Shown here one piece after another: positions 1 to 10,968 of a stretch of DNA of 64,000 nucleotides. The position numbers were made by a program, and so were the translations under genes. The stretch is from assembly GCF_007655135.1 (NCBI RefSeq), contig NC_045131.1, positions 5,642,001 to 5,706,000 of the forward strand, read 5' to 3'. This stretch comes from Punica granatum (taxonomy: Eukaryota; Streptophyta; Magnoliopsida; Myrtales; Lythraceae). The notes under the pieces are model-generated. The model was not told where the DNA came from and did not search any database. It saw nothing but the letters and a program-made list of their open reading frames with translations. Numbering within the stretch: the first letter of the stretch is position 1; the number at the start of each line of letters is the position of its first letter.

Positions 1-136
1 CCATCCATTTTCATAGAAAGATTGCCCAGTACCCACACAGATTTTTCTAAATCATCCTAGTTCTAATAGCAGAAGTACCCTAGGACACATCTTCCATCAA
101 TAATGAATTTTTAAGTCTTGTGGTTATATATATATA

Positions 137-1327
137 GGACAAATTGCACTGGTGGTCCAAAAGGTTTCATAAATGTTTCATGTTGGTCCAAAATTTTTTT
201 TTTACTACTTGACGGTACAAAATATTTCAAAACCGTTTCTTTATAATACATTCCGTCAATTCATGATTGACGCCGTTAGAAAATGCTGACGTGGGAAGAA
301 ACTTTTTAGTAAAAAATATTTTTAAATTTTAATTAAAATTCCAAAATTTTTAAAATTTCAAAACGATTTAAATTTTTTGAACTTTGTCAATTTTGCCTCA
401 ACTTTCTCTCTCCCTCCACTGTTCATCGTCTTCCTCCTCCCCTCTACTGTTCATCATCTCGCCGAATCTGTCAGAAGCAGCGAAGCGATGGTAGTGTCCG
501 ACGAACCTGTCCTTCTCGAACTCTAGTGATCGTTCGACGTCCTCATAGGGGGTGTACTCGCTGAGCCGAGGGTGGCAGGGCGGGAAGTGGGGCACGCGCG
601 CGGAAGCCTCCTCTGCAGCCAAAGGCAGGAGGTTGTCCGATGTGCGTCGGGGGAAGAAGTCGAGCGGGGCGGTCCGGCTAGTGGTAGTATGGGACAAGTT
701 GTATGGGGTCTTGGAGACGATGGAGAGGGGCGAGAGGTCGTCGGTGCCAAAGTGCTGCCAGATTCCGACAACATAGAAGAGGGTGTAGCAGATGGCCACC
801 ACCGCTATGTAGTGGACGTTGGCCCTCCTCGTCCTGAATGGGACGAGGCCGAGGAAGCTAAGCCACGAATTGGCTGTCTCCGTTTCCGGGAAATTAAGGA
901 AAGAAAGAGACAGAGAAAATGGAAAACTCAGAAAAAACAGTTTCAGGATCGAATTAGCTAGAGGTTCTAGCTCTGCTGGAAAGGTGATAATCGAGCTCTT
1001 TCTCAAGATTGGAAACAATGGAGGGGAGGAGGAAGACGATGAACAGTGAAGGGAGAGAGAAGGTTGGGGCAAAACTGAAAAAGTTTAAAAAATTTAGGTC
1101 GTTTTGAAATTTTAAAATTTTGGAGTTTTAATTAAAATTAAAATATATTTTTTATTAAAAAGTTTCTTGTCAGGTCAGTATTTTCTATCGGCGTCAATCA
1201 TTAATTGACGGAATGTACTATAAAGAAACGGTTTTAAAACATTTTGTATTATCAAGTAGCAAAAAAAACTTTTTGGACCAACATGAAACATTTATGAAAT
1301 CTTTTAGATCACCAATGCAATTTACCT
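137..1327. mobile_element. Pack-MULE-like element with long terminal inverted repeats
   Basis: Seen: 137-400 and 1065-1327 are imperfect reverse complements over about 265 bp. They start with GGACAAATTGCACTGG on the left; the right end read inward is AGGTAAATTGCATTGG. The interior (about 400-1060) is far more GC-rich than the flanks and carries a protein fragment annotated separately. Both flanks are (TA)n, so a 9-bp target duplication is possible but cannot be resolved. The ends match those of the element at 50884-51307, which has a clear 10-bp duplication. Known: Mutator-like elements have long TIRs and 9-11-bp duplications, and those carrying host gene pieces are called Pack-MULEs. The superfamily assignment is inferred from the related copy; no transposase is present. 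Confidence 0.8.
480..880 (-). pseudogene. Captured N-terminal fragment of a Golgi PMT-type methyltransferase (DUF248)
   Basis: The minus frame inside the TIR element encodes a membrane-anchor-like stretch ending FYVVGIWQH, then about 70 residues later a segment reading PHFPPC followed by LSEYTPYEDVERSLEF. This is the layout of the N-terminus of plant QUA2/PMT-family putative SAM-dependent methyltransferases: a short cytosolic tail, one transmembrane helix, then the conserved SEYTPCED-R block. The cysteine usual in that block is tyrosine here. The reading frame diverges right after this block, and the rest of the family (about 500 residues, including the SAM-binding region) is absent. I read it as a transduplicated exon fragment and not a working gene. 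The family call is from memory of the motif. Confidence 0.6.
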
Positions 1328-1842
1328 AATATATATATATATATATACATATATATTATTTCTAGCTAGGCTCATGAATAAAGTAAAGTCGGGACACTTA
1401 TAAACTATAGTATAAATTAGAAAGAAACTTTTATACTATATATGCACAGTTGTATGCGTATAAAATGTAGGCTAGAGATACCGATAATTTCATATATCAT
1501 ATATGTCAATCTTGAACCATACATGTCTGAACAAATACTCATAGTAGGTACCACATATTAATATCATTTATACAATGTTGTGGGGGTGAAGACTTTATAA
1601 GATAGAATTCTAATGTGTCGCGAGGGGATTGGATATGGATATATGTATGGACCACCAAATTGAAAGGCCCCTGTGAACAGATACTAGAAATGGAAAGGTG
1701 GTGTTTTATAACTTAGGTCCCTCCACACTCCTCAAAAGGGCAAGGGTTTGAAAAAGATGATGCCCAATTGAAGGCTATATTCGGGCCACCCATTATTGGG
1801 TTTGCTTTAATTATTTACTTAGGTTAGACAGTTACTCAGTTG

Positions 1843-1850
<8 letters not shown>

Positions 1851-1880
<30 letters not shown>

Positions 1881-2039
1881 CGGTTATAATAGGAGGTTCA
1901 TGATTTAGTATAAAGAAATGAAAATGAAATCTAAATAAATGGGTACGTGTAGTCCCACTGATGAGAATCGAACCCGAAACCTCTAAGTTACCAAGTGAGT
2001 GTGTTAGCCACTGCACTACACTTCATTTCTCACTTAGAC
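1851..2039 (-). mobile_element. tRNA-derived SINE, full length, with poly(A) tail
   Basis: Read on the minus strand, this has a tRNA-like head. An A box lies around GTGCAGTGGCTAACACACT and a B box around GGGTTCGATTCTC, with normal tRNA spacing. A short body follows, then about 30 A (the T run at 1848-1880 on the plus strand). The 9-bp direct repeat GGGGACTTT flanks it at 1842-1850 and 2040-2048. Two more diverged copies lie at about 20697 and 61138. The uninterrupted tail and perfect duplication suggest a fairly recent insertion. Pol III transcription is inferred from the boxes. It is not a tRNA gene: the acceptor stem does not close and the tail is oligo(A). Confidence 0.85.
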
Positions 2040-2463
2040 GGGGACTTTGCATGCACAAAAAGGACGATGTCATAATTGCTAGCTGGTTAATTTCCATGTA
2101 CTTGAACATATATGAACACAAGGTTAGATGAATACTTGATCCAAGTAAGGAAATCGGCATTACTTGCTATATGTAAATGGATATGTAGGTGATGAATTAA
2201 CTTTCCCTGCTTACGGGATTGGAATAATACCGATAAAAAAGATAGCCGCATGATGCGATCCGAACCGAATATACATGTACCATTCAATTCACGTTTAATT
2301 CCCAAAGAGAATGACTTTTACCAATCTTTCATTTTTAACGGGCCAAAGCTATTAAACATACGAGAAAAAAAATAAAATCCTATTTGGTAGGACTAATCAA
2401 TTTATGGTAATTGCCGCCATTTTTAAGACTTGCACTGGTCAGAAACATATATTATATATAATA

Positions 2464-2500
2464 CTAGTCGTGGAGCCCGTGAGTTACACGGGATAGTACA
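2464..2500 (-). mobile_element. Helitron-type 3' terminus (hairpin plus CTAG)
   Basis: On the minus strand a perfect 6-bp stem with a 5-nt loop (plus 2476-2492, CCCGTG/CACGGG) is followed 8 nt later by CTAG and then T. This is the classic 3' end of plant Helitrons: hairpin, 8-12 nt, CTRR, inserted before T. The element would run toward higher coordinates. I cannot place its 5' TC end confidently, so only the terminus is annotated. No Rep/helicase coding sequence is visible, so it would be non-autonomous. Confidence 0.55.
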
Positions 2501-3568
2501 CCGATTTGAAAAGAAATTATAATTAATTAAAAAAAATTCCTTCGAGAGTCAAAAATAAAACAAAAATAATAAAATAAACAAACGACCTTCGACACATTTA
2601 GTGATAGACGAACTTACTTTCCGAGAGCTTACGTATAGGAGTAGCTTTTCGAGATATGAAAGTCACATCACCATTCTTAAAAAAAATATGAGGAAAAAAA
2701 TTTAAAAAGTGAAAAATTATGACAAAAATGACAGAAAAAAATCAAAGTATAAATTTAATCAACTCATTTGTATTTAGGGATAGACATACGTTTCAAGAGC
2801 CCGCGTTTAGTTGTAAACATATTATTTGAGAACTGATTAGACCTGTATATATGTGTATAATGATTCTTATATACAACTATCATGTAGAATTTAGATAAAA
2901 TATAATATGATTCGTTTTCCTTTTATGGTTAACAAATCTAATTTGTTTTTTTGAAAAGAAAATATAACTCATATGTATCTATAAACTATTATCTAATCTA
3001 TTTTTTAAAAATAAACATCTATAAAAACATAAAATTTACTTATACTTTTTCTTCTTATATATATACTGAAAGTTGTCCACGTAACCATATATTAAGTATA
3101 TTTATATTATGTATAAATAAATAAATATACTAATAGTTACTTACTTTCATGTTAATATGGATGTGATGAAATATTAATTTTTATTTCAAATTTTTTTTTT
3201 GGATAAATGGATATATCAAAAATTTAAGATTATTAATTAATATCTATACACGCATATAATAAAATATTGAGTTAATAAAAAAAGCACAAACTTTTCACAT
3301 TGTAATAATTTTAGCATGAACTTTTTTCTTCAACCTAAAAATGCACAAACTTTCGATTTGATAATAATTCTAATACGGCGTCAAATTTTTCTTTAATTTG
3401 GATGGAATCGAGGCCACAGAAGGCGTCGATGATCCCAATCGAGGGGGAGGGTGCCGACAATCCCAATCAAGGGGTGATGGCCGCGGTCATAACTCCACCG
3501 ACCGAAATCGAAAGAATTTCCAATTTTAGGGTTCAGAGGCCATCTGGCCGGACTCTTCTCGTATCTTG

Positions 3569-3608
<40 letters not shown>

Positions 3609-3664
3609 TATAGTTGGATTGATATATTTAGCCAGCTATATGTAAGAGTAAACTAGCAAATTGG
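2501..3664. other. AT-rich intergenic DNA, probable decayed repeats
   Basis: There is no credible reading frame. It may be the body of the Helitron ending at 2464. The stretch 3403-3560 is GC-richer and resembles 40850-40990 (both have a CAATCAA...GGTGGCCG-like core followed by a block with GAAATC...GAA...TTCCAA), suggesting fragments of one non-autonomous transposon family. An AT/TA microsatellite lies at about 3575-3606. Confidence 0.5.
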
Positions 3665-5500
3665 TTCTCGAGAGATTGAGTTCGTCTCAAATGCACCTCG
3701 ACTCATTTTTTAAGTCACTTTCGCCATTGATTGCCTTAATGTACATTATTAACTAGGTTTTTTTGTATAACAAATGGATCCCTGGGTCAAGATCTATTAA
3801 AAATTGGACGGAAAACAATAAAAAATCACCTTTTAATTATATTTTATGATTTTTTTATTATTCTTTAATGTTTATGCATTATTTTTTCTGTAAAAAATAT
3901 AAAAGATTTAGAAAATCTCTCTTTCTCTCGATTATGGAATTGAGACAGAGAGAGTGGTTGTTTGCGTTGGGGGTAAGACCGGTAACGGGGGAAGCCTTGG
4001 CGCCCACCACCCCTCAGTTGGCCTCACCAAAAGCTTCGGGAGCCTCCAGCAAGGTTGCTTGGGGGGAGAGGTGGCGGCCGGGTTGCCCCCAATACAGATC
4101 TACCCCTTCCTCTCTCTTTCAAACAAGACAGAGAGAAGGGGAGGGATCTGCGGTGGGGGCAACCCGTTCGGCATCGCCCCTAAGCGGCCTCGCCGCAGGC
4201 GTCGGAAGCTCCCGGCGAGGTCAACTGGGGGGGCGGTGGCTTAGCAGTGGTCCTCACACTGTCGATCCCTTGCCCCGTTGAACAGTCTGGAAATTATTTT
4301 TTTTAAAAAAAAAAATCCTGTAGGATAAAATAAAGAAGGACGATGAGGGAGTTCAATAACAGCATGGTCGCGACCCTTCCTTCATTGAGATCCCCCTAAT
4401 CTTCCACATCGTCGATGAAGTCGAGAACAACAATAATTCCAGATGGCTTATCCTTTTGGGTTCCTTCTTGTATAATTTATTTATTTATTTATTTAATGTG
4501 ATTGTGGTACTGAAAATTTGAGGAATTTTTTGGAACACCAAAGACCAACCATTTCTGTGAATTGAAGGGTTTTGCTTCTACTATATTTAAGATTGTGTTT
4601 GTAGTGGCCGATCGCGAGCTCCCACAGGGACAATCATCCTCTTGCTCTATTTGTTTTTGTTTTCTTTTTTATTCGGTAGAGGAGAGAGGCACCTTGTGAC
4701 CTGCCCTGCCCTCGTTCGAGACCATTCTTTCTCTTGAACAAAAATTCTAACGAGCAGTGAACGAAGGACAGAGGAGGAGAGACAATGAAGTTGAGGAGGA
4801 ACGAGGGCGCGACTGCCACTCGTGCAACCCTTCATCGTCGTCTTCTCCTAAATCCTCTTCGCCAATTTCACCTTCTCCTCCTACCCAGGTAAATTAACCC
4901 ATAAAGAAACTTAAGCTCTAGTTTTTCGATCATTCATCTGAAATTTTTAGATGGAAGTTGTATGGCTTAATTCGATGCCCGGTCCATCTCGGTTTTTTTT
5001 TTTTTTGGGTGTGCTATTAAATTGGATTATGTGGCGGGTGAATGGTGTTGTGCAGGAAAATATAAGGCATTGGTGGTCTCCTCATGGAAGAAGTCGGCCA
5101 TGGAAACCATGTCCGGTAAATTGGTGTCGCGCCGATTTTGATTCAGAGAGAGAGAAGGGGGCAGATCAGAGGTGTGGCACCAACACCGGCAACTGCCAAC
5201 CTTGCCGGACGCACGGGAAGCCCCAGGCAGCCTCTCTCTTTTTTCCAGATCGATTCCTCTTCCTTTATTTTAATTCGTACAAAATGTAAGGAGCGAAATA
5301 TTTACAAAGAAATGGCGGAGATAAGAAAGAATAAAAGAAACATGAAATAATAAAATAATGACACATCAGTATTTTCCATCCATTTTTTAATGGATGCTGA
5401 CGGAATGGCACATCCGATGCACACTTACGCGGTGAAGGGCGAAAGTGATGTAAAAAATGGGTCGATGTGCGTTTGAGATAAACTCAATTACTCTTTTGTG
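3665..5500. mobile_element. Candidate non-autonomous TIR transposon of about 1.8 kb
   Basis: The ends at 3669-3725 and 5438-5498 are imperfect inverted repeats of about 55 bp sharing ATTGAGTT, TCTCAAA and an AGTCACTTTCGCC-like inner block. Between them are GC-rich stretches (3940-4280, 4640-4890, 5090-5230) embedded in AT-rich DNA, as in gene-fragment-carrying elements. I could not recognise the enclosed sequence as any known protein. No target-site duplication was resolved, so the exact boundaries and superfamily are uncertain. Confidence 0.5.
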
Positions 5501-5590
5501 AAATTGAAAAGCTGTTTCACAAAATACATCCTATTGATCAATTTGATGCCCGATTACTTCTCGTTACCTACTGATCTATAATCTATAGCC

Positions 5591-6199
5591 TTTTTTTTTG
5601 GTAGAAACTGGATATTGCATTAATAAACTAGGAAGAGTTATCCGAGAGATCTCGGTTTATACAGACATCTCGAGGGATCCTAATGCTCATAAGATCAGCT
5701 AGTAACAGGTTTCTCACCTCGTGAAGGGGCAGTCAAAATACACGATAGAATCAAAGTCGAAGAGGTCATCCCTTGCAAGCCTTGCCAAGTGGCCCGCGAT
5801 GGTATTAGCTTCACGGTAGATGTGCTTCATCTTGAAATTCACGAACTGCTGGATCAAGGTCCTGCAATCCAAAATTAATGGCATTAGAGACAAATTATGA
5901 TGAGATAAATCAAAGACAAGATCATAGACTACCTTGGCATCCAACTCTACTTCCCGAGATTGGATGCCCATCTCTTAATGCCCAACACTCCATTACAAGG
6001 TTGTTGGATATGCCAAGAGATCTGCCGAAGCCCTCGATCCATCCTCCCAAACTGTTTCGGAGAATGCCCCCTGCCCCCACTTTCCTGGAGATCCCATTGC
6101 TGGCCCGTCTGTATTGAGTTTTATCCAGCCATCGGAGGGGGGCAACCAACAAATATTAATGATAGAGGTCATGCGAGACTTTCGGGGGTTTAATGATGA
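5591..6199 (-). mobile_element. 5'-truncated LINE insertion with target duplication
   Basis: A direct repeat ATAATCTATRGCC (12 of 13 bp) flanks this segment at 5578-5590 and 6200-6212. Immediately inside the left copy a T run (5591-5599) reads as a poly(A) tail on the minus strand. The interior carries RNase H coding remnants on the same strand. A 3' poly(A), a variable-length duplication and loss of the 5' part are the signature of target-primed reverse transcription of a non-LTR retrotransposon. Confidence 0.7.
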
Positions 6200-6240
6200 A
6201 TAATCTATGGCCTTTTTGTACATAGAAAGTTTAAAAGTCC
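5714..6240 (-). pseudogene. Decayed plant RNase H-like domain (RVT_3 type) from a LINE
   Basis: Three overlapping minus-strand frames join into one RNase H-like protein if two frameshifts are allowed. The first (5993-6247) reads PPSDGWIKLNTDGPAMGSPG, with the LNTDG block that holds the first catalytic aspartate. The second (5922-6152) reads GGILRNSLGGWIEGFGRSLG, and the third (5714-5971) carries REVELDAKVVYDL and HIYREANTIAGHLA. This is the order of blocks in the RNase H domain at the C-terminus of plant LINE polyproteins and related RVT_3 proteins. The two frameshifts make it non-functional. The upstream 10-15 residues extend slightly past the 6200-6212 duplication, so the insertion edge or this frame edge is approximate. 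Confidence 0.75.
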
Positions 6241-6514
6241 TAATCACAATAATGATGTCGGCTTATATTGCATTGTTTGAATCTCCTCTAGATGGCAGCT
6301 TCTATTCTGTGGATAACCGTCATCACCCATGCGATGAAATCTCCACCCTCCACCTGAAAGGATCAGACTCCTGAATCAATCTATCGCGCTAATCGCCTGC
6401 AACCGACCTTTTGTGGCCATGGTCTTTTTTTTTTTTTTCTGTCGGCTTTTTCAGATTTCGGCTCCCTGATAACAGTCGCCGGTATGAACCGATCAAAGAA
6501 GCTTGGTAGTTTGA

Positions 6515-6985
6515 TTTGATAGTTTAGCTGATATTGAGTAGTTAGGCTGCCACTTGTTTGAATCGATCAAATAAACCTCGTTGAATTGGTTTAGATATTT
6601 AGGAATAGAATTGATCTAGAGATTTGATTTGTGAAGGGTTCTTACGTCGGATATCGGTTCAAGACTCATCTTGCCTCTGCTTCTCTATGTAGTAGTCTCT
6701 ATATGGATTGCACTATGCTCTACTTTCCGATTTTCACTGGGGTCCATAAAGAGTTTATCTCAAGAGGTTGAGAATGTCTATAGCATTTGGATGGATTTTT
6801 GCAGTTGTACCTAGATTCAGTTGATTTGCTTTAGTTGCATATTATTTTCCTTTGCAGCGATCTAAGTGGAACTGTTGTATTACTGTCTCCGTACTGTATC
6901 CTCTTGGACCTTTTCTCCCTATATCCGTTTTTGTGATCAATGAACATTTATTGATTTTCTAGCAAAAATAAAAATAAAAATCATG
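6515..6985 (+). mobile_element. LINE-like 3' end, copy 1
   Basis: The segment matches 50508-50835 along its length. Shared blocks include GGTTCAAGACT-like, GGTCCATA, TTGTACCTAG, TTGCATATTATTTTC and TATCCGTTTT. It ends in GATCAATGAACATTTATTGA followed by AAAATAAAAATAAAAAT. The shared end plus an A-rich tail indicates the 3' untranslated end of a LINE-type retroposon. There is no open frame. Confidence 0.6.
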
Positions 6986-8290
6986 CAACAGGTTCTTAAA
7001 ATATCATTTTAGCTTAATTACAGGATTTGATAAGATCAATTTCTTATTTGTCTCTCTTTATAACTCGAATGTGTCGTGATTCGCATCATATTTGCAAACT
7101 ATAATTAAATGCATGCATCCTTTTGATAAGAGCTACTTTTCTATACAATATTCTAGCTAGGTTAATTTTGTGGCCAAAGTTTAAATATTGTCTCCTGTGC
7201 GAACCGCTCAATCAATGTTAGTACCTCACGTCGTAGAAAAACAATCAGACATGTCAGCGAACTAATTAGATAAAATATCTGTCCAAGTGATGACATAATT
7301 AATTAGTTCATCAATTCATGTACGTAGCTAGAATTACTACTCCAGGCAATTGCTCTCCACCCAATTTAATTAGTTCATGTCCGCGAATATTTCTTGTTAC
7401 AGTTAATAAAACTAATAATTAAGTATGATTGACTTGTCATGAGACAATAATAATATCTGAAAAAGAAGCCTTTTGATGGGACTTATGTTGCCTCTGTGTA
7501 TGTGTGGAATCCCATAGTGGCCTAATAATATATGAGATTATGAATTGTCATTCACTTTCAGTGGACCAGATAGAAAGAGATCATGAATCCTAATTAATTT
7601 ACAACAAAAACATCCATGATTATAACAAGACCGTCGTCACGATCCTCTTTTTCTAATTCTTCTTCTTCGTTGTTCAGTATTGCCATCTCTTTCGAATTTA
7701 TGAAACAGAAAGGCCTCTCACCTTGAACTTTGATCTGAACTCGATATTATCAACCGACTTCTTCTTCTCCTCCAGAGGTAGAACATCCCATGCATGTTTT
7801 AGGTTTTGTTCTTTTGGGGATTAATTATGCAATATACGTTTTTAAATCGATTATATATATGATTATGGGATAGAAGTGCCATGCACCTAATGATGCCACG
7901 ACGCCAAAGTCAAAAGGGAAAGGTTTGATTAATCAATGTTATCTAATTTGGGGTTTAGTGTGCAAGGCTTTCCATGTTTGGAATGTCCATAAGAATTTGA
8001 CCCGCACATGACAAGCCAATACCCTGCTGCCCTTCTGCAACGACATTATTATATTATATTTATATGTATACATTTTGTGTGTGTGTGTGTATATATATAT
8101 ATATAGAAATGGGTTGGATCAAATAATGCCCTAACATGTTAGGTATATGTCCTTCTATACTATCACATAATTTTCTCTTTCATAAGATATTTAGTTTTGT
8201 TCAGCTACATTAATAATATCGAGACGGTACATTAATATATTCAAGATAAAAAGTTGTCACGAACGTCTTTTATCTTACCTCACCCATAAA
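6986..8290. other. Intergenic, no gene seen
   Basis: AT-rich single-copy-looking DNA with a TG/TA microsatellite near 8075-8105. No open frame or RNA gene is supported. It ends at the left target duplication of the hAT element. Confidence 0.5.
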
Positions 8291-8830
8291 TAACGGCGTG
8301 CACGGATACAGAGTATACTCGGAATCGATCGGAACCCACCCGTTATGGTAGGGTCCGAGTAGCTAATATTAAAAATAGGGTAGAGTCTGGGTATTAAAAT
8401 AAGGAACGAATGAAAACGAATTCTAATTTCAGTTCTTGCATATAGGGTATTTGAAAAAGGAATCGAAAATAGATACCTGGATCCAGATAATAATTTCTCC
8501 CATTATATATATATATATAATTATATTTATATATTCTTATATTTAAAAAATATAGTCACTGAATTAAAAAAAATCTAAATCTATGTCAACATTTTACTTT
8601 TCGTGATTACTAATTATGGATGAAATATTTTCGATTTTATTTAGCGAGAAAAAAAATTTATAGGTTCTAACATGGTACTCGAAATCTGTGATAAAATACA
8701 GGTTTCGAGTAGGTTCCTGTTCCATGACTCAACAAGGTAAGGTCCGGTTTCAAAATCTTATAACATGTCCCTTACAGGGTAGGGTCCGAGTATTTTAAAT
8801 GAAAATGGTACTCGGATCCGCACACCCCTA
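8291..8830. mobile_element. Non-autonomous hAT transposon, 540 bp
   Basis: The perfect 8-bp duplication CCCATAAA lies at 8283-8290 and 8831-8838. The left end is TAACGGCGTGCACGGAT; the right end read inward is TAGGGGTGTGCGGAT, the familiar plant hAT terminus. Subterminal inverted homology continues (GGGTAGGGTCCGAGTA-like blocks on both arms). Eight-bp duplications with short TIRs are diagnostic of hAT elements. There is no transposase. Confidence 0.85.
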
Positions 8831-8838
8831 CCCATAAA

Positions 8839-10968
8839 CAATATGGAAAGAAAAACTTAGTCGGCATACACACACTTTAAAGAAACGTCGAATAATGTCG
8901 GAGATCATCACAGAATACAATGAATTTAAATGTAAAAGATTTAAAAAGATTTTTCGGGAGTGCTTGCTGAAAAAGGAAGCACCCAGAGGTGAATAGACGA
9001 ACATGGGCACCAACGAAATTAGTCATGTACACATAATTATCAAGAAAAGGACTGGCCCAAAAATTGAAATATTAAATACATATATAATGTGTATGTAATA
9101 TATGATAACGTGACCGAAAAGGGACAGGCGTAGATTTTAAATTGCACAAGATTTGATCAAGCACATATGACCACTTAGGAACAAAGACATGACATGCTTG
9201 TCCCATTTGCTTTCCTACATCTAGAAAATGAAAGTTCCCTTTCGGATACAAAGCAATCCCCGCCACGTGTTTCTAATTTTGGTAAAACAATTACATTTTC
9301 CCTTCGAAAATCCATCCCCCTCCTCCAATCCCCCGTTCGAGTAGTTTTCACCAGTCAAATTAATCAAAGCTGGAGTGTTCCCTTTGCTTTCATGTTTCTT
9401 TTCTTTTTCCATCCGTGCCGACTCCGACTCCGACTCCGAGGATTGAAATAAAATAGCCTCTCACTGTGGATCGTAACACCAGTCTAAAAATAACTCTCAT
9501 GCGCGTTCTGTATACCGGACTGATTCATATAAGAATCTGTCACCCTCGGATTTATTGATATCGAGCGATTAATGGAGAATGTTATTTATTCCGTCCCATA
9601 AGCTTTACCGGTCGAGAATTCCCTAGGGTTGTTAATAACGAGGTGGTATATATCAACCTACTTTGCTAAGTTGTGGCGGCGAATATACCATAAATGGAAA
9701 CGGGTCGGTGTTCAACAGTGAGATGAAATAGTATTAGCCATCAACCCTTCATACTCCTTTTGCTTGAGTGAAAGGCAAATTTAAGTGATTGATAGAGAAT
9801 GGACCGCTAGTCTTTTATATACTATTCTCCATCTCCATCTATCTTCATGTTTGATGTTTCTCGTTCATTCAATCATGAAAGAACAGACCCCAAATATAGC
9901 GAATTCGAAAAGACCCGTGAAACGATTGATTGATGAGTCACCACAACCATGGTTTCTTGCGCGTTTGAGGAATTTATTATTATTATTTTTATTGCGTGGT
10001 TAATTAATTTGCCCAAGTCACATGATCTAGCGTGCATAACCCGCTTATATGTAAGTCGGGTCTCATCGTACTGGTTAGTTGCGATGGGCTTCATCCGGCT
10101 ACAATTCAGCCATGTTCATCGTTCCAATGGATGGCCCATCTTATAAAGAATGCCCTTAATGGACCTTCATACCTTCAGGACCGCAGGCCTCATCCCCGTG
10201 TGTTTCGACCATGAGTTGTTGCAGTCAGAGATTGCCCAGCCATATGATCAAACACTAACTCATGACATCTATTTGTAGTACCAATTGTTCATGATGGAAC
10301 CAGTACAATTGCTGATAGGCTAGCTCGGTCCCATTGGCTAATATTTTAAACCTACGGCCCATCAAAATATTGCCCACTTTCACACCGTTGCTGGTTTTGC
10401 AACTAAGGATATAAGCAGAGGGCCAAGATAACTCCATGAAAATTGGATGCTCATTTTCAGCTAAATTAAGGCAGTTCGCTTTATCTCAACGGACCAATTG
10501 TTTCCTGTCCTGACCAGAGCCCTGATTATCCCTGATTCAGGTCGAGCAATGAACCGAAAAACCAGATTTACGGAGACCTGAGATTGCAGGTTCCGGTCTA
10601 AAAGCTCTAGTACTTTCACAAGGTACGCTGTTTAAAAAGTCTCTGAACAATTTGTATTACTGACAAGAAACTGCAAGCAAGCACTAGATAACACATAGAA
10701 CAGTAGTAACAATTAGCTGATGAGGTATTATCCTCAGCACCTAAAATATCGACAAGAGTACAAGATTCAAGGGGGTATTATAAAACAGTTGGTGACTTGC
10801 AGCAACAAATTACCAAACATCAATCGAGGGTCTAGCCTACCCACAGAAGCAGCAGCCTTCATAGTTATTAGAATCAAGCGGGAAGGCAATCAGAGAGCAA
10901 CTGACCATTACTAAATCACCAACAATATTTGCCGTAACTCACAAATACAGCATATATATGTGGGGGGA
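8839..10968. other. Intergenic and SCE1 3' flank, no gene recognised
   Basis: Several short frames occur but none is recognisable or shows splice-linked continuation. The last few hundred bases before 10969 probably contain the SCE1 3' untranslated region, because that gene runs leftward and its stop codon is at 10969-10971. Confidence 0.5.

Noticed and set aside
398..1072. 224-codon minus-strand frame as an independent gene
   Set aside because: It lies inside a TIR transposon, matches only the N-terminus of a larger family and has poor low-complexity ends, so it is annotated as a captured fragment.
1930..2035. tRNA gene
   Set aside because: A and B boxes are present but there is no closed acceptor stem, and an A30 tail plus target duplication show it is a SINE.
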